A DNA stretch of 64,000 nucleotides from Tillandsia leiboldiana (GCA_029204045.2 CM055063.1:45489345-45553344); one strand, 5' to 3'; positions 10,779 through 21,962 are shown, counted from the stretch's first letter. Notes: generated from the letters alone by a model not told the origin. A program made the numbers and translations.

Positions 10779-12077
10779 TGTTGGGTTATGATAATATGGA
10801 TCTAAATAGGGGAAAAAATACCTAGAGGGGGGTGAATAGGTGTAAACAATAAACACTCAAAAATCTTTGTGTAATAAAACCCAATGCGGAAAAATAAATA
10901 ACACGCAGAGATTTTACGTGAAAAACTCCAAAACCAGGAGTAAAAAACCACGGGACCGATAACACGGTGAAATCAACTAAGATTAAACACGTACAAAGGT
11001 GATATACCGTACTCACACACGACTCATCCTTTTTCCATACGCTCCGAGTTGATCTTCTCCGCTCGCTCCGCAACGCGCCTCGAATCCACGATTTGCATCC
11101 AACGCGGAATCCACGGCGTCCAACATTGAGTCCACGACGTCTGACCGAATCCATGGTCTCCACAAAGTAGTACGTCTCGATCACACGAAGGTACCTCGCT
11201 CCGAATCCACGAGAGCGGTAGAACCTTGAATCCAAAAGGCCACTCGAATCCACGCGCCGATTTTGGGGAAAATCGTTGTTTTGTTGGTGGTGATGATCCG
11301 CAAAAATACTTAGATCAAAGATAGATCGGAAATACCATCTAAGTATTCATTAATTTGATTCTACTCAAAATCTGAGTATGAAAACCTAGAATCAAATTAA
11401 TTAATATAGATGAAGAAACATAGAATTAAATCTAGTTATTTCCTTTCTTCTCTATATGTGGATTTATAAGTTTTCTCCGTTAATACTTTTCCGTCATTTC
11501 CCGGAGTATAAAACTTATCGTGGATTACCTTAAAAGATAGAATTAGGGTTTACTTATAGGTTAGAAACCATTGGAAGTGGATAAGAATCAAAAACTGACT
11601 GTAACGGATTTTTACTCGCACGACGGTCCGGACTGGATTAGGCTCGATCCAGACTGTCGTCGTTTTTCAGAAAATTCCTGAAAAAACAAGGTTTGGGGTC
11701 CGGAACGAAATACCTACGGTCCGGACTGTTCATGCGATTTCAGCAAAATCCACGTTCGGGGTCCGGACTGAAACAGGGGTGTTCCGGACTGGATTCGCGC
11801 ATGAACCAACCTATATTCGGGGTTCGGACTGTAGAACCCTGATCCGGATCCTGAACATATAACAGTCCAGTTTCTTAATTTTTAAGCAATTAAAAATCCA
11901 TCCAAGTGTTTCTACATTATAAGAAGTATTCGGATCACTTAACTTATTTAGTTAAACGTACCTGATCCTTTTGAATTCTTCTTTCTTGAGATTGAGGTAT
12001 ATGATCCAACCATCTTCATCTTCAATCTCCGAGACTTAAACACTTTAACGAAATACGCCAAAACAAATTCCTTAACA
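10779..12077 (-). repeat. C1 5' LTR
   Basis: 1,299 bp from TGTTGGG to TTAACA, matching 675-1972 with scattered substitutions. It includes a hairpin array (11080-11260) and TCCGGA sites of U3 (about 11620-11850). It ends at the TSD copy at 12078. Confidence 0.92.
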
Positions 12078-12082
12078 CACGC
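12078..12082. repeat. Target-site duplication of C1, right copy
   Basis: CACGC directly after the LTR end TTAACA, identical to 670-674. Confidence 0.9.
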
Positions 12083-13717
12083 CCGCGCAGCGCTGGGCCG
12101 CGCGCCGCTAGAGTTGGCAGAGCGGGTTCTTGCCGTGCTGCAGGCGCACGCCTGCGCAGCGCGGGGCCGCGCGCCGACAGGTTTGGCCGCGTGGGGCCAT
12201 GCCCTACTGCGAGTGCCTGCCCGCGCAGCGCGGGGCCGCGCGCAGTCATGCTTGGCCGCGCGGGGTCGTGCCGCACTGCGGGTGCTTGCCTGCCCGCAAT
12301 GCTAGGGCGCGGTGTGCGCCTAGGAGGTTGGTTACCGCGCGGGGTTGGCGCCCGCGCGGGACTAAGAAAGCGCCGCCGCACCTTGGTGTTCTTGCGCCGC
12401 GTCAGGCAGGAGGGGTCTGGCGTTATCCGGACAGGGGCCAGGTCTTGTGCCGCGGGGCACGGTTGGTTACTGATGTTTCTTTTTGGGGGCTCTGTAGGTC
12501 CGTGGATCGTATCAAGGTGCGGATCGTTTCGGGTGTTCCGGGTGACTTATTTCAAGGTGGGTACCGTATCTTGGGAAGGGGTGGCCTTCAGACCTCCCCT
12601 ACCCGTCTTATGTTTTTACTAAAAACTTTTACAAAAGAATCTGAGAATGTTAGGGCTGGTTGTTCTTCACTTCAAGAGAAAATGCAAGGTAATTCAACCC
12701 CGGGTCACTAAATGAGTCCTTATGCTACATTGGTGCGACTGAGAGTCACAGGAGGTGTACGGAACAGGTTGACGATGGTTATGCTCATGGAGCTTACATG
12801 CACACCAGCGGTTTGGCCACCGTGTCAGTGTACTTTTCCGGAGAGGTGGTCTGATTAGACCCGTGGACCCCACGCGGCTATATGCGTGGGGGCCCACTTG
12901 CGGTTATTTGCGGAACTGTATTCTTACAGTAAGGGGTTATTGGCACCAGGTCTTGAGTGGGATGACTTCTTTTGCCTGAGGTCCTTGGACCGACATGGCG
13001 GTATTGTGCTGGGTTTTTGGTGAGATTCTTTGAGTCGCATGTTGGGGTTGTGGATGTTCAGGGTTATGGTTTGGTTTACTTATTTCTTAGTTCTCGTACT
13101 TTCCTAGCATCTGTTACAGTTGTTCAGTGTTCTATTCTTTTGTCACTAATTCCCACATTGTGACAGGTTCGGTTCGTGGTCAGGGCCGGCAGTGAGGTTC
13201 CGACTAGGAGGTTTTAGCCACTCTTCTGGCTGGTGATATCTTTCTCCCTTGCTCTTTGTTTATTTCAGTTGGTTAGTTTTATTCGCATGTGCTTTTGGTT
13301 ACTGTGGACATTGTGGATGTTGAGATAGCTTTAGTACTGGTGTTGGATATTTGTATGACAGGATCTCTACTGTGTTTTGATTTATGGTTTTGAAGATTTC
13401 CAGGGATTGCGAAAAGTATTTAAAAACCGGTGTCGCCTAGGCATCATCTTTAAAACCCTTGGTTTAATTTTTTAAATTTATCGCACAAATAACTACTGTT
13501 TAACAATCTAAACTTTCGTTACTTTTTACATTTTGAGTGTTGTGGTTGAGGTATGGTCGTAACACGCTACGTCGTACATACGCATGTTGGGCCGTGTGAG
13601 TCGCACAGAGCAGACAAGTGTATGTGGCGGGTCTAGGTACGCGTTCTGCGGGAGCTCAAAAAAAGAAAAAAAATGTGTTCTACTTTTCCGCTATTTAATT
13701 ACTCCCGGGACGTGATA
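12083..13717 (+). mobile_element. G1 5' LTR, right part
   Basis: Begins in the GC array (to about 12300) and ends CCCGGGACGTGATA, a mutated form of the GGGGCGTGACA end seen in other Tekay LTRs here. Around 12800-12845 it matches, in reverse complement, the G4 LTR segment with CCGGAAAAG and GGTGGCCAAACCGC (about 50270-50310), which supports the assignment. No gene is seen; the frames over the GC array are artefacts. Confidence 0.8.
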
Positions 13718-13725
13718 GATTAATA

Positions 13726-13737
13726 TGGTTTCAGAGG
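13726..13737 (+). other. G1 primer binding site, degenerate
   Basis: TGGTTTCAGAGG, eight bases after the LTR end. The spacer GATTAATA matches GATTAAGA in G4. One base differs from TGGTATCAGAGC. Confidence 0.75.
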
Positions 13738-13932
13738 AAAACGACCTTAACCACGGTACTAAACGTTTAACATCCACGGAACACAATGCCATGTGCGACT
13801 AACCTATGAGATAACCAGAGGCTAGAGGCTTAGAAGCGTGAGCGTTGAGAGGGAGAGGTCTGTGTCTAACGGTCCAACGGTTTAGAAATGGGTTAAGTCT
13901 AGGTTTGACTCGGCTTTTATGTTGTCCAGATT

Positions 13933-15286
13933 ATGGCCTGGACTAGATCATCGACCGAGGACGCAGGAGCAGATGGTACGACGTCAACCACTACTGAGAA
14001 CCGGCTACTCCGGCAGCAACTACGGGAAATGGCTGGGCAGTTGGCAACCCTCACGGAGCAGGTGCACCTGTTGATGCAGCAACCGGCTGCGCCAGCAATT
14101 GTTACACAGGCTCCGCCAACTGGATCGGCTGCACCATCTACGGAACTACCGACAGCAGGCGGTGAGACTGCGACAGCCGGGGTACCACCGGTTCAGGCGA
14201 TGGAACCATCGGTAGCCCCACCGGTCGTAGGTTCGGGACCTGCAACGGGGGCCGCCGTCAGGGACCCCTTAAGGGAGACCGTAACGGCCCCCCCCCCCCC
14301 CCCCCCTGTTGCACCCACTTTTGCCACCAGAGGAGCTACTCCCCAACTGACGGAGCGGGAAAGGGTGAGAGCAAATCTGGCTGATTTTCGAAAGTACGAC
14401 CCACCAGTCTTCGAGGGGGAGACGACTGACCCTTGGGTTGTGGAAAAAGTGGGTCGACACAATGGAAAAGCTTTTCGAAGACCGAATGATGGAGGAGCAC
14501 GAGCGGGTTCCTCTGGCCGTTCACTTTATGGAGGGAACCGCCCGCATCTAGTGGAAGACAGTGCGCCCCGATCCTTCCACCTTCCGGGAGATGCTGTTCG
14601 GGGCCTTCTTCTCCAACAACGTCAAGCAGCAGCTAGAGGACGACTTGAAGCACATCAAGCAAGGGAATCGCACAGTTATGGAGTATCAGCGAGAGTTCGT
14701 GAGGCTAGCCAATTGTGTCCCCTTCGTCATAAGGGACGAATCACACAAGGCCAGCCTTTTCGTGGATGGATTATGAAGCGACATCTTCCAAACAGTGCAG
14801 GCGGTGGACTTACACACTTTTCAAAGGGTGGTCGACCGGGCCACTCTAGTCGAGCGGGGCCTGGCCGTCACTCGGGCCCGACGGGAGGGATTCGAACGAA
14901 ACAAGGACAAGAAGCGAGCACAGTCGCATCCTGGTGGCGGTTATCTGGAGGGGGGCCAACCACCCAAGTATCAAAAGATGCAACGTGGGACGCGGAGCAT
15001 GCTGACGAGAGGACAAAAGTCGGGGGACCGGCCTTGTGTCATTTGAGGGGGAGCACATCAGGTGGTCGAGTGTTCCCAGAGACGCGACCATTGTTTCCGT
15101 TGCGGCAAATCAGGGCACTTTCGTTCCAATTGCCCTCTGAATTCGAGACCAACAGCTTCGACAGCTTCCTCGCCAGTACCGAAATGCCAGGGCCGGGGAA
15201 AACCTCCGTCGGCCTCGGCCGGACGCCCTTTAGCATCGCGATAAGAGGAGGGGCTTCCGCCGCAACACGGCGGGAGAGTATACACG
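13933..15286 (+). pseudogene. G1 gag, broken
   Basis: Starts MAWTRSSTEDAG and is close to the G4 gag (LLRQQLREMAG, ERVRANLADF, FEGETTDPWVVEK). A one-base insertion near 14447 shifts the frame. The second frame has stops near 14551, 14774 (FVDGL-stop), 15045 and 15242. The zinc knuckle CFRCGKSGHFRSNC is near 15100. A run of 19 C at 14288-14306 encodes prolines. The frame reported to 15360 includes out-of-frame translation after 14447. Confidence 0.87.
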
Positions 15287-15756
15287 ATGGCTCAGCAGGG
15301 GGCAGACCCGCCAGAGGACGTGGTGGCAGGTATTACCCTACTCTCCGATACTCATGCTAGGACTTTGTTCGACACCGGAACATCCCACTCCTTTGTTTCC
15401 TATAATTTTGCCTTTACCCATGGTTTAGAAGAGAGACCCCTTCTTAGGACTATGATCGTCCAGACCCCGGGGCAACCCCTCGAGGCGGGCATCTATGTTC
15501 CATTCTCTCCGGTGAGGCTAGGCAGGATGTTATGGCCTTGGGATCTAGTAGTTATACCAGTAAAGGAGTTCGACGTAACACTCGGGATGGACTGGCTTAC
15601 TAAGCATCAAGCGGTAATCGACTATGAGAAGCGCCAAGTGCGCCTTCAAGAGCCCGGCTTCCTAGATCACGTTTACTTAGCGTGTAGGAGCACCTTCTTT
15701 TCTTCCGTCATATCCGCGTCACGGGCAAGGATGTTGGTAGAGGGAGGGTGCGTAGC
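15287..15756 (+). pseudogene. G1 protease fragment cut by G2
   Basis: The aspartic protease motif TLFDTGTSHSFVS (about 15363-15400) and FDVTLGMDWL follow on from gag. The frame ends in ARMLVEGGCVA at 15756, where the G2 LTR (TGTCACG) begins; later residues in that frame are LTR sequence. RT and later domains of G1 would lie beyond G2 and are not in the window. Confidence 0.88.
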
Positions 15757-16482
15757 TGTCACGCCCCGGGGTCGAAACTGCGACCCGGGCTCGCCAACAG
15801 ATCCGCCGCCCATACGGGAAGCCCCGTATAGACGTAGCGACTAACCTGCAAAAGAATCATCTACACTAATAGATATCAGAGCTGAAAAGTAAAGTAGATA
15901 AATACAACTACAACTCCAATATAATACAAACCATCCTCATCAAAAAGACATAAGTCACTCTCAGCAGTAAAGGAAAGATACAACTCGATACCTCACTACA
16001 AGGGTCGCTCAACACATCACTCACAAAAACTGGTAAGGGGTACCTCTACTCTCTCTCTCAGAGGATGACTGGAAGGGATCTATCTCGCGACTCCCTTACC
16101 TCGGTCAGAAGGAGCAGGATCAGCAACTGGAGCAGCAGGAACCGGAGCAGAAGTCCCTGGGGAAAAGACACCACGACGGGTGTGAGAACTACCTCCCACA
16201 GTAGTTCTCAGTGGGTGCCGCCAATAAGCCCGACGGTCTGACCACTAAGTCTACTAGAGGCATAAAGTAACATATCCAGTGCTGTATGAAAAAACTGGAA
16301 AGTAAACTCTACAGCTACTATGCCTCTCTCTAGATGCTCAAAGAGTGGAACAGAAAGAACATGATGCCACAACTAGCCCTCAACTCAGATCACGCAATCT
16401 AAACTGACTGCCAAATCGGGTCCAGTCAAACCTGCGCCTACCTATCGCCGTTACATCCCGGAGGACCTGACTTACGTAGGGC

Positions 16483-16558
16483 GTCCGTGACTGCCAAAAC
16501 TGGCCCAGCCAGAGGGACAGTGTCCGTGACTGCCAAAACTGGCCCAGCCAGAGGGACA
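16483..16558. repeat. Tandem duplication in G2 LTR
   Basis: Two copies with a 39-bp period, starting GTCCGTGACTGCC at 16483 and 16522. They are identical over about 37 bp. Confidence 0.85.
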
Positions 16559-18100
16559 AATGCATCGACAAGTCGCGATAGAAGTATCAGGCCCAACTCC
16601 GGAGTGGCACTCGAGGGGCGCGACCCCACCGAGTAAAGTATCCGCGCATCTCTTTCGAGCTCAAATGTGGCTCATGCAGGCTATGATCCAAATCCTCGAT
16701 CAACAAGATCGGCTGTAACCAACAAAAACACTGTTTCACTCACAGGCTGGAAAACCACACAGCCGAGACTCACTGTCACACTGACGGCTCCCAAGGAACC
16801 CTGATCTACAGACTGCTATCAACTCCACTCGGTCCCCAGACACGAGTGTAAATGCATCCCACAACAACCCGACCTCTCGGCACACAACCCAGGCGAGGAA
16901 AAGCTAAGTCCAGAATGAAATATAGAATAGTGATGTGGGAATGTCTAGAGCAATAAAAACCTAGCCCAAGTTGAAGTTTTCTACAGTCTGGCTGAACATG
17001 CTGCATATGGCGGGGGTGCTAGGTCAAGTTCCAAGATATCAATAATTAACAAGTTGTAGGAAATAAAGCATCACAAGATCATCAGAATTTAACAGTAATA
17101 ACAACTTTCACAGACTAACATGCTAACAATCCACTATTCCTATCATGCTTGTTCCTACACATATAGAATTAATGTGCAATCCGAGGATCTTGGAAACGGG
17201 CCACACCTGAAGGCGCTAACTGTCCGGAGTCGTACAGCTGAGAATGCCCAGAAACAGATATCTCTACTCACCCACTAATCCAACAGTATAGGAACACAGA
17301 ACAATACTTCCTGGGTACGAAAATACAACCCAATGTTACACTTAATTCCATAAAATCCAAGTATCACAAATCTGCTGGGAACAGTCCCCTTAATGCGAAA
17401 TTTTCACCTGTAAAACGAACTCCAAAAATTCCAATAAAAAATATCACAGCGATCGTCGCGTCGATACCTTCGAAACGGGTACCTGCACGTCCAATTCCGA
17501 TCCCCGTAGGCCGAGTTACAAATTCCACAGTACAGGCGCGCAAAAACTCACAACCATACAACTGTAAACTCTTGCACAGATAAATAGGGAAAAGTATACC
17601 TCCGGGAAGGTCTCAGAAAAATCCAAGAAAAAATACGGTGATGATCCTCGCGACGAGTAGATGAAAAAAGTGTACAGGCTCGTCTTGATCCGACGCTCAA
17701 GCGCAAAGAATAAAATCCGGCAAGGTGCTGCTGTCAAGAGAGAAATCCTGTAGCAATGGGGGTTAAAAATGTACCCGGAACCCCAAGAAGAGCTCGGATC
17801 TGAAGACAGTGGTCAATACGAAAAGCATACGCCTACCTCTCTTGGATCCAACACCGTAAAAATCACCCAAAAATACAGTTGGGGTAGCTATGTAGACCTC
17901 TCAGACAGAAGTGCGACGAAAACGGGCCTCCAACAGAATATCGTTGCTCTGCGCTACGATGCTGAAGTCGTCAACGTCGCGGCCTCCAAAAATTCCGGGC
18001 TTCCTTCAACAAATGCGCAACAAGGTAAGCTTCAACTTTGCTGAAGGTAACACTGGCTAAAAATCACGGGCAAAACCTCAAAACCGAAGAGGAGGGGTGG

Positions 18101-18108
18101 TATTTATA
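18101..18108 (-). promoter_or_regulatory. G2 LTR TATA box
   Basis: TATAAATA on the minus strand, about 140 nt downstream (in sense) of the last G-box. Transcription would start near 18070, which makes 18110-18957 the U3. Confidence 0.6.
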
Positions 18109-18229
18109 GGCTCCACCAAAAAGAAACCAAAAAAAAAACAAAAAAGGGCTTTTTGGGCACATTTTCGGGCGCCCGGCTGATTCGGGCGCCTATAGTGTTG
18201 GGCCCGGCCCAACACTGTGCGCGCCCGAA

Positions 18230-18640
18230 TTAACCAGGGGCCGCCACGTGGACACAGGCCCCCTCCCCGCGCCCGGTGCACGCGCGCCCGCGAATCGCAG
18301 AGCGCCGCGTGTCCTGACACGCGGGCGTGGGGCGGCTGCGCCCGCCCAACCGCGGGGCGCCACGTGGCGCCCCCATGTCGCGGGTCACCTGCCCACCTGC
18401 CCCGACCTGCTCCGCGCGCTGCGTGCGCCGCGCGCGCATGGACCGCCCAACCGGGGAATGCCACGTGGCCCGCCCTGGTTCACTGCACCCGCCGCGCGCG
18501 CCAATGAACCGCGCCGCGTGAGCCCGCCAACCAGAAGCTGCCACGTGTCCCCCGCACCCGGCCCATGCACCAGTGCCAAAACTCCGTGGACCGCGCCGCG
18601 TGCGCCGGCCTATCCGGTGCTGCCACGTGGCACCAGGCCG
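18230..18640 (-). promoter_or_regulatory. G-box repeat array in G2 U3
   Basis: Five CACGTG cores at 18245, 18361, 18462, 18542 and 18624, each in a GCCACGTGG-like context preceded by an AACCGGGG-like segment, with spacing of 80-116 bp. G-boxes bind plant bZIP and bHLH factors. The array lies just upstream of the TATA box in sense orientation. It is also GC-rich and creates spurious open frames on both strands. Confidence 0.7.
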
Positions 18641-18957
18641 ATCCACGGCCCCTCTCATGCACCAAAAGCCAATAAAAACTTCTGGGAGTCCGTTTTTGGG
18701 CATCCGGAGTCAGAATCAACCAAGCAAATAGCAGTTTTCAAGTTTTTTTCTGTGCTGAATCCATTTCCAAACTCTGTTTGGCCTAAAACCTTTCAAAAAT
18801 TTCGGCAAATCTACCCGAAGGCCAACACAGCTAAAGATAACACACAGGGTCCATCTGTGGCATCCCTTTGATGCACCATGGGCCAGATACACCAACACTA
18901 GGTGTTCTAACAGTGGATTCACCGGAAAAAGGCTGCATGGGAACCTGGGCCACTACA

Positions 18958-18974
18958 TCCTCCCCCACTAAAAG
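18958..18974 (-). other. G2 polypurine tract
   Basis: In sense CTTTTAGTGGGGGAGGA directly before the LTR start TGTAGTGG, typical of chromovirus PPTs. Confidence 0.8.
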
Positions 18975-19016
18975 GAAGTTTCGTCCCCGAAACAAAGATA
19001 ACAAAACAGACGTACC

Positions 19017-20613
19017 TCAACCGGAAGTCTCAAACAGAAAGGGGTAGGCATCTCTCATCTCTGTCTCCAGCTCCCAAGTAGACTCTCGCTCCCCGTGATT
19101 GCTCCACAAGATCTTCACATACGGAATGGCCCGGTTGCGCAATTCCCTCACCTCACGAGCAAGAATTTACAACGGCCGCTCCTCATATACCTAGTCCTCG
19201 CCGATCTCCAGAGAAGTGAAGTCAATCACGTGCGACGGGTCAAACACATATCTCCTCAGAGCTGAGACATGGAAAACATCGTGAAGTCCGGCCAGGCATG
19301 GAGGAAGAGCAACTCTATAGGCCACAGGGCCTACCCTCTCAAGTACCTCAAAGGTTCCAATAAAGCGGGGACTGAGCTTCCCACACACTCCAAATCTCCG
19401 GACCCCTTTCGAAAGCGAGACCTTCAAGAAGACATGATCACCAATCTGAAACTCTAGGTCTCCTCGTCGAGTATCAGCGTAGCTCCTCTGACGACTCTGG
19501 GCTGTCTCAAGATGTCGGCGAACTACTCTGACTTTCTCCTTAGCCTCCAAAAGTAAATCCGGTCCCAAAGTCCTCCTCTCACCCACGTCACTCCAATACA
19601 AGGGCGACCGGCACTTGCGTCCATACAACGCCTCAAACGGAGCCATCTGAATGCTCGCTTGATAGCTGTTGTTGTACGCAAACTCAACCAATGGTAAGTG
19701 TCGGTACCACCCTCCTCCAAAATCCATCACACACGCTCTCAACATATCCTTGAGGGTCTGTATGGTGCGCTCGGACTGGCCATCAGTCTGTGGGTGGAAA
19801 GCGGTGCTAAATCTGAGCTGGGTCCCCAAGGCTGACTGTAGACTCCCCCAAAAGTGTGATACAAACCTCGGGTCCCTATCTGATACAATCGAGGCGGGTA
19901 CACCGTGTAGCCTCACTACCTCATCCAAATACAACTGTGCCAGACGCTCCAATGACCAAGTCATCTGAACAGGCAAGAAATGTGCAGACTTGGTGAGTCT
20001 ATCCACAATAACCCAAACCGCGTCGGCTCCACTCTGCACCCTCGGTAGTCCAGTAACAAAATCCATAGTAATGTGGTCCCACTTCCACTCGGGGATTGGA
20101 AGACTCTGTATCTTACCAGCAGGAACCCGGTGCTCTGCCTTCACTTGCTGGCAAGTTAAACAATGAGCCACAAATCTTCTAATGTCCCGCTTCATTCCGG
20201 ACCACCAAAAATGTGCCTTGAGGTCCTTATACATCTTAGTACCACCAGGATGAATGGTATAATGTGTATAATGGGTCTCTCTCAAAATCTGGTCTCCGAT
20301 CTCAGGATCCATAGGCACACATACTCGGTCCCTGTACCGCAGTACTCCCGAGCTATCCACTGTAAAATCCCCTATCTGATCTGCCTGAATCTGTGATCTG
20401 ATCCTCACCAAATGGGGGTCCTCACTCTGTGTCTCCCTGATCCTGTCCAACAGAGTGGGCTGCAAGACCATAGACATAAGTCTAGCAGAGACCCCAGGCC
20501 ATACCACCTCAATCTGTAGCCGCCTCATCTGCTCAACCAGTGGTGCCTGCTGTGTGATCAACGTGCTCAAACTCTGCACTGACCTCCGACTCAAAGCATC
20601 TCCTACAACATTG
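19017..20613 (-). pseudogene. G2 integrase and chromodomain remnant
   Basis: Continues the RNase H frame from 30956 across the C2 insertion: KANVVGDALSRR is split at the TSD. Visible are the HHCC zinc motif (HPGGTKMYKDLK, CLTCQQVK), the integrase core with MDFVTGLP, SDRDPRF and HPQTDGQSE, and the C-terminal DVFHVSALRRYV. A TAG at 19191-19193 and a TAA near 19170 precede a recognisable chromodomain (PYVKILWSNHGERESTWELE), ending in TGA at 19017-19019. The chromodomain is a hallmark of the Tekay clade and binds modified histone H3. Confidence 0.87.
20609..20613. repeat. Target-site duplication of C2, left copy
   Basis: CATTG before TGTTGGG at 20614, matching CATTG at 30956-30960. Confidence 0.92.
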
Positions 20614-20914
20614 TGTTGGGTCGTATATAATACGGATCTAAATAGGGGAAGAAACACCTAGAGGGGGGTGAATAGGTGTAAACGTATAAACACTCAAAAA
20701 TCGTTGCGATAAAAAACCCAATGCGGAAATGAAAATAACTCACAAGATTTTTACGTGGAAAACTCCATCACCGGAGTAAAAAACCACGGGACCGATAACA
20801 CGGCAGAAATCCACTAGAATTAAAACACGTACAAGGTGATTTACCGTACACACTTACGACTCAACCTTTTCCATACGCTCCTAGAGGATCTTCTCCGCTC
20901 GCTCCAGACGCTTC

Positions 20915-21092
20915 TCGAATCCACGATCTGCGCCCAACGCCGAATCCACGGCGTCCAACGTCGAATCCACGACGTCCGACCGAATCCACGGTCTTCACCC
21001 AATAGCACCCTTCGAATCCACGAACGTGCCTCGCTCCGAATCCACGAGAGCGAATGAACCTTGAATCCACAAGGACACGCGAATCCACGCGC
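20915..21092 (-). other. Array of eight hairpins with constant loop (C2 3' LTR)
   Basis: The loop GAATCCAC (+ strand; GTGGATTC in sense) starts at 20917, 20942, 20963, 20982, 21014, 21038, 21063 and 21081. Flanking arms are complementary but different each time: TC/GA, ACGCC/GGCGT, ACGTC/GACGT, GACC/GGTC, TTC/GAA, CGCTCC/GAGAGCG (one bulge), CCTT/AAGG, CGC/GCG. The array lies downstream of the TATA box and so should be in the RNA leader. Function is unknown. Confidence 0.8.
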
Positions 21093-21367
21093 CGATTTTG
21101 GGGTAATCGTTGTTTTTTGGGTGGTGATGATCCGCCGAATACTTAGATCAAAGATAGATCGGAAATACCATCTAAGTATTCATTAGTTTGATTCAACTCA
21201 AGATGTGAGTATGAAAACCTAGAATCAAACTAATCAATATAGATGAAGAAACATAGAGTATTCTCTAATGATTTCCTTTCTTCTCTATATGTGGATCTAT
21301 AGCCGTATAAGATGATATATGAAAATGACGGCTATGTGGATTGACCCTAGAAAGAAAGACATAGGGT

Positions 21368-21376
21368 CTATTTATA
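21368..21376 (-). promoter_or_regulatory. C2 LTR TATA box
   Basis: TATAAATAG in sense, downstream of the U3 repeats. The 5' LTR has the same at 30373-30381. It is conserved in C3 at 35269-35277. Confidence 0.7.
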
Positions 21377-21441
21377 GGTTAGAAACCCTAGGAAGGAGAT
21401 AAGAATCAAAAACCTGCCATTTCTGGAATTTTGCGGACGGC

Positions 21442-21723
21442 GATCCGGATCGTGATAACTGAGATCCGGATCGTCATAACGAAACAGCCAATTCCAGAAA
21501 AACGAAGGTTCGGGATCCGGATCATGTGACTACGATCCGGATCGTTCATACAGTTCACCAAACATCAACGTTCGGGATCTGGATTGCGAAGCAAGATCCG
21601 GATCGTTCAAGGTAGATGGTAAACTCAACGTTCGGGTTCCGGATCAAGAGACTACGATCCGGATTGCGACGATGTATGAACGAACCACCTTCGGGATCCG
21701 GATCGAACAGCCTGATCCGGATC
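21442..21723 (-). promoter_or_regulatory. GATCCGGATC palindrome cluster in C2 U3
   Basis: About ten copies of the 10-bp palindrome, at least seven perfect, many in the context GTTCGGGATCCGGATC with roughly 30-bp and 60-bp spacing. Its place upstream of the TATA box suggests an enhancer. The TCCGGA core is also kept in subfamily A LTRs and upstream of ORF3. Confidence 0.65.
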
Positions 21724-21951
21724 CTGAACATGTCCCAAGTCCAGTTTTTGATTTTTATGCAATGAAAGATTCTTCCAAGTGTTTCTACACTACAAGAAGT
21801 ATTCGGATCACACAAATTCTTTAGTTAAACATACCTGATCCTTTTGAATTCTTCTTTCTTGAGATTGAGTTAAATGATCCAACTTTCTTCACCTTCAATC
21901 TTCAGGACTTGAAACTTTCACGAAACTACGCCAACTCAAATTCCGTAACAA

Positions 21952-21962
21952 TCTCCCCCTTT
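21952..21962 (-). other. C2 polypurine tract
   Basis: In sense AAAGGGGGAGA one base before the 3' LTR. A second similar tract lies in sense near 22621-22640. Confidence 0.85.

Larger units (their letters stand above)
675..12077 (-). mobile_element. C1: full-length SIRE-type copia retrotransposon, decayed
   Basis: An 11.4-kb element on the minus strand with two LTRs (675-1972 and 10779-12077), PBS, PPT and a CACGC target-site duplication. Order in sense: gag, PR, INT, RT, RNase H, a conserved non-coding block, ORF3. Long gag and a gene after RNase H are typical of the SIRE/Maximus lineage. The LTR U3 uses GGTCCGGACT-type motifs, called subfamily A here together with C4. The gag-pol frame carries at least eight lesions and the two LTRs differ at many sites, so this is an older, inactive copy. 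It is inserted in the GC array of the G1 LTR. Confidence 0.93.
15757..18957 (-). mobile_element. G2 Tekay-type gypsy 3' LTR
   Basis: 3,201 bp from TGTCACGCCCC to CTACA in + coordinates. In sense it starts TGTAGTGG after a PPT and ends GGGGCGTGACA. It contains, in sense order, the G-box array (18230-18640), a TATA box (18101-18108) and a long transcribed part. A 39-bp duplication lies at 16483-16558. The preceding GTAGC (15752-15756) is the expected TSD copy, but its partner was not found. Confidence 0.85.
20614..21950 (-). repeat. C2 3' LTR
   Basis: 1,337 bp from TGTTGGGTCG to CCGTAACA. In sense order: U3 with GATCCGGATC repeats (21442-21723), TATA box (21368-21376), hairpin array (20915-21092), end CCCAACA. 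Confidence 0.94.

Noticed and set aside
10822..11253. 143-codon ORF, repeated at 718-1149
   Set aside because: Encoded by the LTR hairpin array (DSRG/VDS-like repeats); lies in both LTRs of C1 and is broken in other copies.
12972..13163. 63-codon ORF in the G1 LTR right part, as a host gene
   Set aside because: Short, no homology I recognise, inside LTR sequence aligned to G4.
14288..14306. 19-C run as a functional element
   Set aside because: Codes for a proline run in gag and is a slippage-prone homopolymer; length may be a sequencing artefact.
18078..18871. ORFs of 64-207 codons in the G2 LTR
   Set aside because: Stop-free GC-rich G-box repeat, overlapping frames on both strands, no protein features.
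20861..21088. DSRGF-type 75-codon ORFs in C2 and C3 LTRs
   Set aside because: Same hairpin repeats translated; the period, not protein sequence, explains the pattern.
20917..21088. CRISPR-like regular repeats
   Set aside because: 8-bp repeats with 18-32-bp period inside an LTR of a plant retroelement; no cas genes or eukaryotic counterpart.
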